Assembly (NCBI RefSeq): GCF_034932365.1 | Contig: NZ_JAYGHR010000067.1 | Coordinates: 1 to 64,000, forward strand | From: Capilliphycus robustus | Lineage (GTDB): Bacteria > Cyanobacteriota > Cyanobacteriia > Cyanobacteriales > Microcoleaceae | Reading direction: 5' to 3' | DNA: 64,000 nucleotides | Shown here: one piece after another, positions 44,485-53,561 of the stretch | How positions within the stretch are numbered: the first letter of the stretch is position 1 | Layout of the letters: every line of letters starts with the position of its first letter | The notes under the pieces: model-generated | What the model saw: only the letters and a program-made list of their open reading frames with translations | What the model was told of the DNA's origin: nothing | The model's database searches: none | Position numbers and translations under genes: made by a program

Positions 44485-47400
44485 TCATAGATGAGGGGGA
44501 TTATTAGTATCAATCAGCAGTTCTTCTATAATCTGACTTAACTGCTTGCAAATTTCAATCAAAATATCGGGACGTTGATAGGTTAAACTGAGTAAGCGAT
44601 TTTTTTCCAGTTTTAAGAGTTGACAATCCGTTACCGCGATCGCTCCAACCCGAGAAGGAGATTCGGCAAAGAGCTGATATTCTCCAAAATATTCTCCCGA
44701 TGAAAGCTGTTTAATCATCTGTTGAGTTCCCGCAATTGATTTCAGCAAAGTAACACACCCGCTACTGACAATATAGAGATGAGTGCCGATACTTCCTTCG
44801 GAAATAATCACCTCTCCTTCCCTAAACTCTTCTTCGACGAACTCTTGATTGAGAATCAATAATTCATCTAAAGACATCTTCTGAAATAGAGAAATATTTT
44901 TCAGCAACAGTATACGATTCATAAAATATAGATTGATATCCGATAGGGGTGCTGTCGATGGAAAAACCTGTTGGACGACTTCTTGAACAAAAGGATCAGG
45001 AGTTTGAATTAACAAAGAAGGTACATTCGCCAAAGCCATGATCGCGCCGATTTCTATCCAACGATCTTTACATTCTAAAGCTTCTAACAGCAACTTGTAT
45101 CCCGTTGTTTTCATCCAGTCGGCGTTGAGGGTGATTTCTACTCTAGATCTTTGTCCATCTGCCCATTGTTCTAAAAGGGGTAAAATCGGTAAAATAAACC
45201 GACGATAACGCAAGGAAGCAATCGTTTCAACGGCATTGGCTCGACTTCTTTTATTGGTAGAATAACGCAACACCCGCATCGCTTCTAAGGTGTGATGACA
45301 TCCTAAAGCGGATAACGCATAAAACACTCGTTCAATGACTCGGAACTGGAAGTCTTGAATGGCGATAGCGAACAGTTTCCAAGAGGAATGTTCATCAGGG
45401 AGTTGCCATTTCAAAGTTCTAGAAACCTGTTGTAACTCTAAACTTAAATGCTCATAAAGGATATCTTCCGCCCGATTAGTTCCAATATAACCGATTGCTG
45501 TAATCGCTGTTTCTACGACTTCCTGACGCTCGGAGAGCAAGCATTCTTCTACATAGGATAAACCCTTTTCTCCGTAAAATGCGATCGCTTCAGCAGCCCG
45601 AGATCGCACCCGACAGTCTATATCCTGTAAAAAAGTCGCCAAATAGGGAAGCATTTGTGGATCTTTAATGACTCCCAAAACTTGTAAAGCCGCCGCCCGA
45701 ACTTCGGGGTTAGTATTGGTTAATTCTGAGGCGGCTAGTTCTTTTAAACGAATATCTTGAGGAGAAGCTAAATTCACTAAAGCTTTAAACCCTTGTTGTT
45801 TGATCTCACAACTGGCAAGCGGTAAAATTTGATATAAAATCGGGATTAACTCCTGTCTGCCTGTATGAGAAATCACATCAATGGTAGCTTGAGCAATCGG
45901 ACAATCTAATTCCATTTGCCACAATTGTTGACAGGTTTTCTGTATTTGTGGATACAAACTTTGTTGATGTGCCGTTACCGCCACACAAGTTAAGGCGCGA
46001 ATTTCTTCTTGTTCATCTGTGAGTAAAGTCGTGAGTTGAGTTTCTGGAATAGACTGATTTTGATCAATCAAAAGTTCGAGTGCAACGGCTTTATTCATTG
46101 AGTTGTCTGAGTTTAACCCTTGTTGCACCCAATCTAAAATTATCGGTTTCGGTAACTGCCGCAAAAAAGAAACGATTGCTTGTCTTAACTGTGGATCGGC
46201 TTGAGTTAATAAAGTATTAACTTCGGGTAGAAATTGCTGCGGGGGTTGCACATAACTTGCTAATTGTAAGCCCAAAATTTGACTATTGTGATCGCGACTG
46301 GTGAGGAGATGCTGCACTTCGCTTTGATAATCTGAAGGAAGGGTTAATCCTTTTCGGACTTGATATAAATTCACTGAACCTGAAATCAGCATTTTCATCA
46401 CGGAGCGCACATAATTTTTCCCGGTTTTAATACTCACTCCGACTAATATTAAACTTAAAATAACACCCAACAAACTAATCGGAAAATAATTCATTGAACT
46501 CATCAAGCCCAGTAAAATTAAACCGCCTAGCATTTCACCAACAGGCGAAAATAACCCTTCACTCAAAATTCTAAATGTATCCCGCGCTTGAGGAGGTACT
46601 GCACTGTAGTTGAGGCTTTTTAAAGGGTCAGCAATACTTCGATAAATCGCCACATGATTCAGGTTTGCAAAAACAGCAGTCGGAAACCCAAAGTTAACTA
46701 AAAACCCGATAAAACTGATTAGGGTTGTGATCGGATAAATCAGGTTAGCACGACTAATTCCGAGTTGTTGGATCAAGGGCGTTGTAACCAGAGAAGTCAG
46801 TAATAATTGCACTAAGCTAAAAATTGCTGAACTGATTCCTAAAAAGCTCGTTAGATCTTGGGTTTTGGGAAATTGTTGAGTGTATACGGTAGAAAAGAGA
46901 AATTCGGTTAACAGTCTGAGTAATAAGACAATAAAGATACTGACTGCTAAATCAAAAATAATCGGATACTGTTTGGCAAGTCGCGGAAATTTCTGAAGAC
47001 TATCAATCAATCCTTGACTGGATTGGCTGGGGTCGGGGGGGTTGATTTCAATCGATTTTTGATCTCGTTCGAGGTAAACTAATTGAGCGATCGCGATCGC
47101 ATAGAGAAAAGGAATGCTTAAGAGTAAATTTTCGGGCGGAATAAACTGTACAATAATGCTACCCAAACTATTAGCTATGAGAAATCCTAGATTCGCACTT
47201 AAAGACAAAAATGCGGTGTATCGTTTCAGTTCTAGAGCGGTAAAATAGTCAGAAAATAAGGTCGAAAAGCTGATTTTTATCAGTAAAACACTAATAAGAT
47301 TAGAAAGAATATATAAACCAAAAAAAGGTAAAGTGCTGCTAGTTTGTTGAGTGATCAGCACTTGAATAGCGCCAACGAACAAAATACTCCCAAACAGTAT

Positions 47401-47718
47401 CCAGCGAAAGAGTTGGATGTGGGAAATGCGGTTAACAACGCCAATAAATGCTGTCGAGACGACAATTAAAACGAGGGGTGTAATTGTAAATAGAAGCGGA
47501 AGAGACCCAGGGCCAACGCGATCGAGAAATAAAGAACGGGCCAACAGCGCGAATAAAGCCTGACTGATGGTTAGAGACAGGATCAAAAATAAAAAATGAG
47601 CCAGTCGTCGCGTTTGGACTGAGAGCAGTAACTTAGTTGACAATTTATGGTACAACACGGTACTATCTGTAAGATAACAGAATACATCTATGCAACGAGC
47701 CTTCAAGACCCAACTCAA
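44485..47718 (-). CDS. Transporter-like membrane protein with HEAT repeats and cNMP domain; N-terminus altered by insertion
   Basis: About 1077 aa in frame. Roughly 12 TM segments resembling the nucleotide transporter/MFS-like family (residues 40-430), then HEAT repeats (LRQAIVSFLRQLP, EVRAAALQVLGVIKDPQ, RVRSRAAEAIAFYG), then a cyclic nucleotide-binding domain (EEFREGEVIISEGSIGTHLY, GEYFGEYQLFAESPSR). The element at 47618 supplies the first 33 or so codons of the frame, and no ATG occurs in the N-terminal region, so initiation would need TTG 47718 or a GTG/TTG inside the element. The native start is lost. Without it expression is uncertain. Confidence 0.8.
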   Translation of the reverse strand: MSWVLKARCIDVFCYLTDSTVLYHKLSTKLLLSVQTRRLAHFLFLILSLTISQALFALLARSLFLDRVGPGSLPLLFTITPLVLIVVSTAFIGVVNRISHIQLFRWILFGSILFVGAIQVLITQQTSSTLPFFGLYILSNLISVLLIKISFSTLFSDYFTALELKRYTAFLSLSANLGFLIANSLGSIIVQFIPPENLLLSIPFLYAIAIAQLVYLERDQKSIEINPPDPSQSSQGLIDSLQKFPRLAKQYPIIFDLAVSIFIVLLLRLLTEFLFSTVYTQQFPKTQDLTSFLGISSAIFSLVQLLLTSLVTTPLIQQLGISRANLIYPITTLISFIGFLVNFGFPTAVFANLNHVAIYRSIADPLKSLNYSAVPPQARDTFRILSEGLFSPVGEMLGGLILLGLMSSMNYFPISLLGVILSLILVGVSIKTGKNYVRSVMKMLISGSVNLYQVRKGLTLPSDYQSEVQHLLTSRDHNSQILGLQLASYVQPPQQFLPEVNTLLTQADPQLRQAIVSFLRQLPKPIILDWVQQGLNSDNSMNKAVALELLIDQNQSIPETQLTTLLTDEQEEIRALTCVAVTAHQQSLYPQIQKTCQQLWQMELDCPIAQATIDVISHTGRQELIPILYQILPLASCEIKQQGFKALVNLASPQDIRLKELAASELTNTNPEVRAAALQVLGVIKDPQMLPYLATFLQDIDCRVRSRAAEAIAFYGEKGLSYVEECLLSERQEVVETAITAIGYIGTNRAEDILYEHLSLELQQVSRTLKWQLPDEHSSWKLFAIAIQDFQFRVIERVFYALSALGCHHTLEAMRVLRYSTNKRSRANAVETIASLRYRRFILPILPLLEQWADGQRSRVEITLNADWMKTTGYKLLLEALECKDRWIEIGAIMALANVPSLLIQTPDPFVQEVVQQVFPSTAPLSDINLYFMNRILLLKNISLFQKMSLDELLILNQEFVEEEFREGEVIISEGSIGTHLYIVSSGCVTLLKSIAGTQQMIKQLSSGEYFGEYQLFAESPSRVGAIAVTDCQLLKLEKNRLLSLTYQRPDILIEICKQLSQIIEELLIDTNNPPHL

Positions 47719-48865
47719 ACTTAATAACCGTCAAAAGACCTTAATGGCTAAACACGCGGGATATTCTAGATGGGTCTGGAATTGGGCCTTAGCGATGTGG
47801 AACGAGGCTTATAAAGAAGGACTAAAACCTTCAACAAACAAGCTTAAAAAATTATACACCAATCACATTAAACCTCAATATTCCTGGCAGTCAACCCTAA
47901 GTTCTAGAGTTTATCAATTTGCCTTCATGCACTTAGGGGAAGCTTTCAGTCGCTTTTTTCAAGGCATTGCCAAACATCCTAAGTTCAAGAAAAAAGGCAG
48001 AAATGATAGCTTTACGATTGATAATTGTGGCAAAGTAATGAGGTTTTCAGGGAGGAGATTAAAGCTTCCTTTTATTGGATGGGTTAACACTTACGAACCC
48101 CTAACCGAAATCCAGACTAAACGAGTTACAATTAGTCGAGTCGCCGATTCTTGGTATATCTCTGTAGGCTATGAGTTTGAGCCAGAACCGACTGTAAAAT
48201 CAAGAGAATACCTGGGTGTTGATCTTGGGGTTAAGGTATTAGCGACCTGTTCAGATGGTACTGTTTTTGTTAACCCCAGAGCCTACAAAAAAGCGCAAAA
48301 AAATCTAGCCAGACTTCAACGCAAACTCTCTAGAAAACAGAAGGGTTCCAATAACAGGAATAAAGCCAAACTCAAATTAGCAAAAGCTTATCAGCGAGTC
48401 ACAAATATTCGCAAAGTGTCAATTCACAAATTAACCTCATGGCTATGCAAAAACCACGCAGTCATCGGGTTAGAGGATTTGAATGTTTCTGGGATGATGA
48501 AAAATCATAAATTAGCGGGTGCTATTGCTGATTCTGCTTTTTATGAAATTCGCCGCCAAGTCGAGTATAAGTCCGAGTGGTACGGTTCAAGAGTAGTGTT
48601 TGCTGATAGATTCTATCCGTCAACTAAAACCTGTTCAAATTGCGGTCATGTTCAAGAAATGCCACTCAAAGAACGGGTTTTCAATTGTAAGAATTGCGGT
48701 GTAAGCATTGACCGCGATTTGAATGCCAGCCTAAATTTAGAAGGTTATGCCGAGGGCTTCTTGGTGAAAAGCCTGTCTGACCGGGTGCTGCCGACAGTCC
48801 GGGGTGATGCAGGAAATAAACATTAACACGGTTTGTACCGCGTTATATCAGTTTTATAAAGCAGG
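47618..48865 (+). mobile_element. Solitary-tnpB element, copy A, 1248 bp
   Basis: Alignment with the inverted copy at 50239-51486 gives the same length of 1248 bp, from ACTGAGAG (left) to AGCAGG (right). The left end lies inside the upstream minus-strand gene. The right end hairpin follows tnpB (AACACGGT TTGT ACCGCGTT); in copy B the matching stem reads AATACGGT TTAT ACCGTGTT, with base pairs kept. No tnpA. Confidence 0.8.
47690..48826 (+). CDS. tnpB: TnpB-type RNA-guided nuclease, copy A
   Basis: 378 aa, a family different from the copies at 1 and 17204. RuvC Asp in GVDLGVKVLA, Glu in IGLEDLNV, last Asp in SIDRDLNASLN; zinc ribbon CSNCGH and CKNCG. Catalytic set intact. Differs from copy B by about 10 percent of residues. 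The first 29 bases overlap the frame of the transporter-like gene on the other strand. Confidence 0.93.
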   Translation: MQRAFKTQLKLNNRQKTLMAKHAGYSRWVWNWALAMWNEAYKEGLKPSTNKLKKLYTNHIKPQYSWQSTLSSRVYQFAFMHLGEAFSRFFQGIAKHPKFKKKGRNDSFTIDNCGKVMRFSGRRLKLPFIGWVNTYEPLTEIQTKRVTISRVADSWYISVGYEFEPEPTVKSREYLGVDLGVKVLATCSDGTVFVNPRAYKKAQKNLARLQRKLSRKQKGSNNRNKAKLKLAKAYQRVTNIRKVSIHKLTSWLCKNHAVIGLEDLNVSGMMKNHKLAGAIADSAFYEIRRQVEYKSEWYGSRVVFADRFYPSTKTCSNCGHVQEMPLKERVFNCKNCGVSIDRDLNASLNLEGYAEGFLVKSLSDRVLPTVRGDAGNKH

Positions 48866-49064
48866 TTCACTCAGCATATGATATACAGCCTAGCCGATAG
48901 ATTGACTAGATTGTAGTCCAGGGCTGACTTTCAAGCATTTGTTTTGATTTGTTATGAATCCTTGGCAAACTCAAGCGTAAAGTGTAACAATGAATACAGA
49001 AAAACAACTTACCTTAATAACCTAAGTTTTTTTTTTGTTTAGAGATTAGGAGTGATCACAGAAG

Positions 49065-49460
49065 ATGAAACTGACCTATCGTACAATTAGTTATGAACTC
49101 AATCAGCCCCCGATTGACATGGTTGAAAGCGAACTTGGGGGTAAATATCGGGGAAATGCTTGGCAGGTTCACTATCCAAGACACATTCCTGTTCCTGTTG
49201 CAAACTCACATTTAAAGTATCGTGGTGTCGCTTACTGTTCAGAGGACGTCCGAAGCGTTGAGAGTAATGGGATGATGAATGTATCGCCGGAAATTCAACC
49301 CCAAACTCCCAAACGGGAACCGACTCCAGAAAATATTATGGCTGTTCATACCACGAATATTTGTCGAATTCTTGAACGTCGCCGACAAGCAGCACAGGCG
49401 CGAGGTGATGAGAGATTACTCAAATTGCTAGAATTAGAAGCGCGACAATTAGTATGTTAG
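49065..49460 (+). CDS. DUF4278 small protein
   Basis: 131 aa. MKLTYRTISYEL and LKYRGVAYC, with GGKYRGN between, are the DUF4278 signature found in cyanobacteria; function unknown. The C-terminal 40 residues (ILERRRQAAQARGDERLL) form a charged helix. It lies between two inverted tnpB elements. Confidence 0.75.
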   Translation: MKLTYRTISYELNQPPIDMVESELGGKYRGNAWQVHYPRHIPVPVANSHLKYRGVAYCSEDVRSVESNGMMNVSPEIQPQTPKREPTPENIMAVHTTNICRILERRRQAAQARGDERLLKLLELEARQLVC

Positions 49461-49966
49461 TGGTCTTTTAGAAAGCTTCCACCATTTAACCTTAGCGTTA
49501 GAAACATCTTCTCATCAACTTTGATCCTATTGCAATCCTAAATGATTTTTAAACTCCAGATTCCCGGTTTCTCCAAGAAGCTGGGAATTTGAATCTGTAT
49601 TATTTTTTGAGAAGATTATTTTTAAAATTGAAAAAAGAATGCTACAAGAGGCAATAGGCAATCTTGCAAAAGGGAATGGGGAGATGGGAAACTTTGATCA
49701 CTGGTACGGACAATTGATGAATTACCCCTACAACTGTTGACTGATAACTGTTTTAAGCGATCGCGGTGAAAATATTCCTGATGACTCAAAACCCGAATGT
49801 TATCTTTAAGGTAGGGAAAACTCTAGCACAGCCTGCAACTAATCCGTTGTTTTGACTGGCTTTATACCCAGGTTCTTAACCTTTGGTAGAAGTCGCTTTT
49901 GGCTGTGAAAGAGTACAGTCAAGCAGGACTAATTTACCCGAATTTCGCTTAAACATTAGGAGGTTA
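49461..49966. other. Intergenic region with hairpin, STRR units and palindrome relic
   Basis: TTCCCGG...CTGGGAA hairpin at about 49561-49588, AAGAGGCAATAGGCAATCTTGCA units near 49645, the CAATTGATGAATTACCCC relic at 49711 and AACTGTTGACTGATAACTG units follow. No gene is supported here. Confidence 0.6.
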
Positions 49967-50200
49967 ATGATGAAACTCCATCGATTTAGTCTTAGCATGA
50001 TTCTCACAACTGCAACGCTATTCACCCTAACAACATCTCAGGTGATGGCACAAGAATCTCGCTTTTTTGGGGAACGGGCCAAACCTGATTGCATTCAGGA
50101 CGCTTTACCCAACGAAGATGTTTCTCCTGAGAAAAATCTCAAAAATTCTCGGTTTCATTGTGGCCGAGAAGAATACACGACTCAACCCCCCTTTCGATAA
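49967..50200 (+). CDS. Small exported protein of unknown function
   Basis: 77 aa from ATG 49967 (or 49970), set by AGGAGG at 49958-49963. A signal peptide (SMILTTATLFTLTTSQVMA) ends before QESRF. The mature 50 residues have two Cys (DCIQDA and FHCGRE), enough for one disulfide. No family recognised. It lies just before copy B of the tnpB element. Confidence 0.65.
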   Translation: MMKLHRFSLSMILTTATLFTLTTSQVMAQESRFFGERAKPDCIQDALPNEDVSPEKNLKNSRFHCGREEYTTQPPFR

Positions 50201-50238
50201 AAAAATCTCGGCTTCACCGAATTTACTTTTCTCTCATC

Positions 50239-51486
50239 CCTGCTATCGAAAACTGATATAACACGGTATAAACCGTATTAATGTTTCGTTCCTGCATCAC
50301 CCCGGACTGTCGGCAGCACCCGGTCAGACAGGCTTTTTACCGAGAAGCCCTCGGCATAATGTAATAAATTCAGACTCGCATTCAAATCACGGTCAACGCT
50401 TACACCGCAATTATTACAGTTGAAAACTCGTTCTTTCAGAGCTATTTCTTGAACGTGACCGCAACTTGAACAGGTCTTAGTTGACGGATAGAATCTATCA
50501 GCAAAAACTACTACTGAGCCGTACCACTCAGATTTATACTCAACTTGGCGACGAATTTCATAGAGAGCAGAATCAGCAATAGCACCCGCTAACTTGTGAT
50601 TTTTTAACATCCCAGAAACATTCAAATCCTCTAACCCGATAACTGCGTGGTTTTTGCATAGCCATGAGGTTAATTTGTGAATTCCATCTTTTAGGATGTT
50701 AGCCACTCTTTGATATGCTTTTGCGAGTTTCAATCTAGCTTTGTTCCTGTTACTGGAACCCTTCTGTTTTCTTGAGAGTTCGCGTTGAAGTCTGGCTAGA
50801 TTTTTTTGAGCTTTTTTGTAAGCTCTGGGATTGGCAAAAACAGTACCATCTGAACAGGTCGCCAATGCCTTAACCCCAACATCAACACCCAGATAAACTC
50901 TTGATTTAACAGTCTGTTCTGGTTGAAATTCGTAGGCTACAGACAGATACCAAGAATCAGCTACTCGACTAATTGTGACTCGCTTTGTGTTGATTTCAGG
51001 TAGGGGTTCATAAGTGAATATCCATCCAATAAAAGGAAGCTTCAATCTCCTCCCTGAAAACCTCATTACTTTGCCACAATTATCAATCGTAAAGCTATCG
51101 TTTCTGCCTTTTTTCTTGAATTTAGGATGTTTGGCAACGCCTTGAAAAAAGCGACTGAAAGCTTCCCCTAAGTGCATGAAAGCAAATTGATAAACTCTAG
51201 AACTTAGCGTTGACTGCCAGGGATAGTTTGGCTTAATGTGATTGGTGTAGAACTTTTTTAGCTTATTCGTTGAAGGTTTTAAACCCTGTTTGTAAGCTTC
51301 ATTCCACATCGCTAACGCCCAGTTCCAAACCCACCTAGAATATCCGGCGTGGGTCGCCATTAAGGTTCTTTGACGGTTGTTCAGCTTCAGTTTGGTCTTG
51401 AAGGCTCGTTGCATAGATCTATTATCTGATCTTACAGATAGTACCGTTTTGTACCATAAATCGTCTACTAAGTTACTTCTCTCAGT
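50239..51486 (-). mobile_element. Solitary-tnpB element, copy B, 1248 bp
   Basis: Same element as 47618-48865 in opposite orientation, right end facing right end. Ends AGCAGG/ACTGAGAG as in copy A. It disturbs no recognisable gene. The interval between the two copies is 1373 bp. Confidence 0.8.
50278..51414 (-). CDS. tnpB: TnpB-type RNA-guided nuclease, copy B
   Basis: 378 aa. RuvC motifs GVDVGVKALA, IGLEDLNV and SVDRDLNASLN and the zinc ribbon CSSCGH/CNNCG are intact. The right-end hairpin follows directly (50260-50279). A few substitutions separate it from copy A, so both could be active. Confidence 0.93.
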   Translation of the reverse strand: MQRAFKTKLKLNNRQRTLMATHAGYSRWVWNWALAMWNEAYKQGLKPSTNKLKKFYTNHIKPNYPWQSTLSSRVYQFAFMHLGEAFSRFFQGVAKHPKFKKKGRNDSFTIDNCGKVMRFSGRRLKLPFIGWIFTYEPLPEINTKRVTISRVADSWYLSVAYEFQPEQTVKSRVYLGVDVGVKALATCSDGTVFANPRAYKKAQKNLARLQRELSRKQKGSSNRNKARLKLAKAYQRVANILKDGIHKLTSWLCKNHAVIGLEDLNVSGMLKNHKLAGAIADSALYEIRRQVEYKSEWYGSVVVFADRFYPSTKTCSSCGHVQEIALKERVFNCNNCGVSVDRDLNASLNLLHYAEGFSVKSLSDRVLPTVRGDAGTKH

Positions 51487-51539
51487 GTGCCTTCTATTTT
51501 TTCTGGTGAAATTAAATTGATTATCGCCTACAAATCGGA

Positions 51540-52073
51540 TTAATATTGATTAAAGGTTTTCACACTGCCATCAGGACGAAACGACAACACAGAAAAGGGT
51601 TCTTTTATATTACCTGACTCCATCCCTGGCGCACCGAGCGGCATTTGAGGGACAGCTAAACCGGAGACTGGGGGTTTTTCTGCTAACAAGCGTTTAATAT
51701 CTGAGGCGGGAACATGACCTTCTATGGCGTATCCGTCAACGACTGCGGTATGACAAGAGGTTAACTCATCCGGTACCCCATATTCTTGTTTAACTGCCGC
51801 GACATCTTCTGTGACAATATTAGTGGCTTGAAAGCCATTGGTTTCGAGGTGTTGTACCCAAGCTTTGCAGCATCCACAAGTGGGACTTCGATGCACGGTA
51901 ATATTGAGAGGAATATCAGAATATGCTATCGTTTGAACAGGATTTGTCGCTTGATTTGCAGATTGACTCCACACTGTAACTGCAATCCCTGCAATCATAG
52001 CGGTTCCTGCAACGACTGCAAGAATAGGACGAAGATATTGATGCAGCCAATTTGTTGGAGGTTGATTAGACAT
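51540..52073 (-). CDS. Periplasmic DUF411 metal-binding protein
   Basis: 177 aa with an N-terminal TM anchor (residues 15-35). The soluble domain has HRSPTCGCCKAWVQHLE and SCHTAVVDGYAIEGHVP, with Met-rich MPLGAPGMESG later: the DUF411 family, often linked to copper. CxCC and Met residues would bind metal. It lies alone beside the tnpB element. Confidence 0.85.
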   Translation of the reverse strand: MSNQPPTNWLHQYLRPILAVVAGTAMIAGIAVTVWSQSANQATNPVQTIAYSDIPLNITVHRSPTCGCCKAWVQHLETNGFQATNIVTEDVAAVKQEYGVPDELTSCHTAVVDGYAIEGHVPASDIKRLLAEKPPVSGLAVPQMPLGAPGMESGNIKEPFSVLSFRPDGSVKTFNQY

Positions 52074-52144
52074 AGAATTTAGTTAGATTTATAGCAGTTT
52101 GCGTTTGAAGTCATATCATGTCCGATTTATTAATGATCATTTTG

Positions 52145-52204
52145 TAGGGGCGGGTTCTGTCTCTATCTGTGTTTTCTTGGCAAGAATTGAGATAAACCCG
52201 CCCT
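52145..52204. repeat. Dispersed inverted repeat, second copy
   Basis: GGGCGGGTT and AACCCGCCC arms with GAGATA before the second arm, as at 6936-6991. The flanking stretch 52074-52382 also holds the partly repeated motif CCACTATTATTATAATCAAAA (52209, 52326) and CCCGGTAACTTTAGCGAAAC (52242, 52294). Confidence 0.6.
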
Positions 52205-52288
52205 CTCCCCACTATTATTATAATCAAAATCAGGTTGATCCCGGTAACTTTAGCGAAACCCACCCACAGTAAGTAGTAAGTAGACCCC

Positions 52289-52322
52289 AAAAACCCGGTA
52301 ACTTTAGCGAAACCGGGTTTTT
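52289..52322 (+). terminator. Terminator-like hairpin AAAAACCCGG/CCGGGTTTTT
   Basis: Ten-base arms with a 14-base loop and a T run. It lies 60 bases before the ammonia-lyase start and downstream of no plus-strand gene in the vicinity, so it may be a mobile hairpin rather than a working terminator. Confidence 0.5.
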
Positions 52323-52382
52323 ATTCCACACTATAATTATAATCAAAAAATCAACCTTATAGAACTCACCTGTCATTTAATA

Positions 52383-53336
52383 ATGAATTTACCTATTTTC
52401 GCAGATATTGAAAAGGCAACCCAACGCCTTCAAGGATATGCTTACCGAACCCCGGTTGTGACTTCTCGAACCGTTAACGAATTAACCCAAGCTGAAGTTT
52501 TCTTTAAATGTGAGAACTTTCAACGCACAGGTTCGTTTAAATTTCGGGGTGCTTTTAACGCTTTGTCTCAACTGTCTGAGGAACAAAAATCTCGCGGTGT
52601 TTTAACATTTTCTTCGGGAAATCATGCTCAAGCGATCGCTCGTTCTGGTCAGCTTTTAGGCATTCCCAGCACTATTATTATGCCGTCTGATGCTCCCACT
52701 GTCAAGCAAGCGGCAACACGGGGTTATGGGGCGGAAATTATTCTCTATGAACGTGCAGAAGTTGCCCGTGAAGTCTTATGTCAACAAATCGCAACCGAAC
52801 GAAATTCTACGATTATTCCACCCTACGATCATCCTGATATTATAGCCGGACAAGGTACAACGGCGTTTGAACTTTTAGAAGAAGTGGGAACGCTAGATTT
52901 ATTATTGGTTTGTTGTGGGGGTGGGGGTTTATTATCCGGTTGTGCGATCGCCACTCGTCAGCTTGCGCCTGATTGTAAAATTATCGGGGTTGAACCTGCA
53001 AATGCTGATGATGCAACTCGTTCTTTTCAAACGAAAACGTTACAGAAAATTGAGAATCCAAAAACGATAGCAGATGGGGCGAGAACTCCCTATTTAGGAA
53101 AGCTAACCTTTCCGTTAGTCTTGCAGAATGTCGATGATATGGTAACAGTTTCAGAAGAAGATATTATTAAAACAATGTTCTTTGTTTGGGAACGCATGAA
53201 GTTAGTGATTGAACCAACGGGTGCGTTAGCTGCTGCTGCATTAATTCAAGGTGTTGTGAAAGCAAAGGGTTCTCGTGTTGGGGTGGTTATTAGTGGCGGA
53301 AATGTGGATTTAAAACAAATTAGTCAGCTTTTTTAA
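52383..53336 (+). CDS. PLP-dependent threonine/serine ammonia-lyase
   Basis: 317 aa. ENFQRTGSFKFRGA holds the PLP lysine, SSGNHAQAIA binds the carboxylate, and CCGGGGLLSGCA binds the phosphate of PLP. No C-terminal ACT domain, so it is the short catabolic or racemase-like type (threonine or hydroxyaspartate dehydratase) rather than biosynthetic IlvA. Exact substrate unknown. Confidence 0.88.
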   Translation: MNLPIFADIEKATQRLQGYAYRTPVVTSRTVNELTQAEVFFKCENFQRTGSFKFRGAFNALSQLSEEQKSRGVLTFSSGNHAQAIARSGQLLGIPSTIIMPSDAPTVKQAATRGYGAEIILYERAEVAREVLCQQIATERNSTIIPPYDHPDIIAGQGTTAFELLEEVGTLDLLLVCCGGGGLLSGCAIATRQLAPDCKIIGVEPANADDATRSFQTKTLQKIENPKTIADGARTPYLGKLTFPLVLQNVDDMVTVSEEDIIKTMFFVWERMKLVIEPTGALAAAALIQGVVKAKGSRVGVVISGGNVDLKQISQLF

Positions 53337-53561
53337 AACCTTTAATTGATTGTTAATCAATGTCTGTCGGAATCAAAACTATCACCAGTAGCGGATACAG
53401 AGTAATAATTCCGTAAAATTACTGAGGTTTTTGATTGTCGTCCTTGCTATCATTTGCATGAGTGAGTTTAAATCAAGGAAAATTGTTATATCAGAAATCT
53501 GATCAACAATCCTTCAATGAGACTGACTCATCTATGATTAACTCTCAGGGACGTTAATATT

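Noticed and set aside
47618..51486. Composite transposon formed by the two tnpB elements
   Set aside because: No tnpA is present and IS605-type elements do not mobilise inverted pairs as a unit; the enclosed genes look like local genes.
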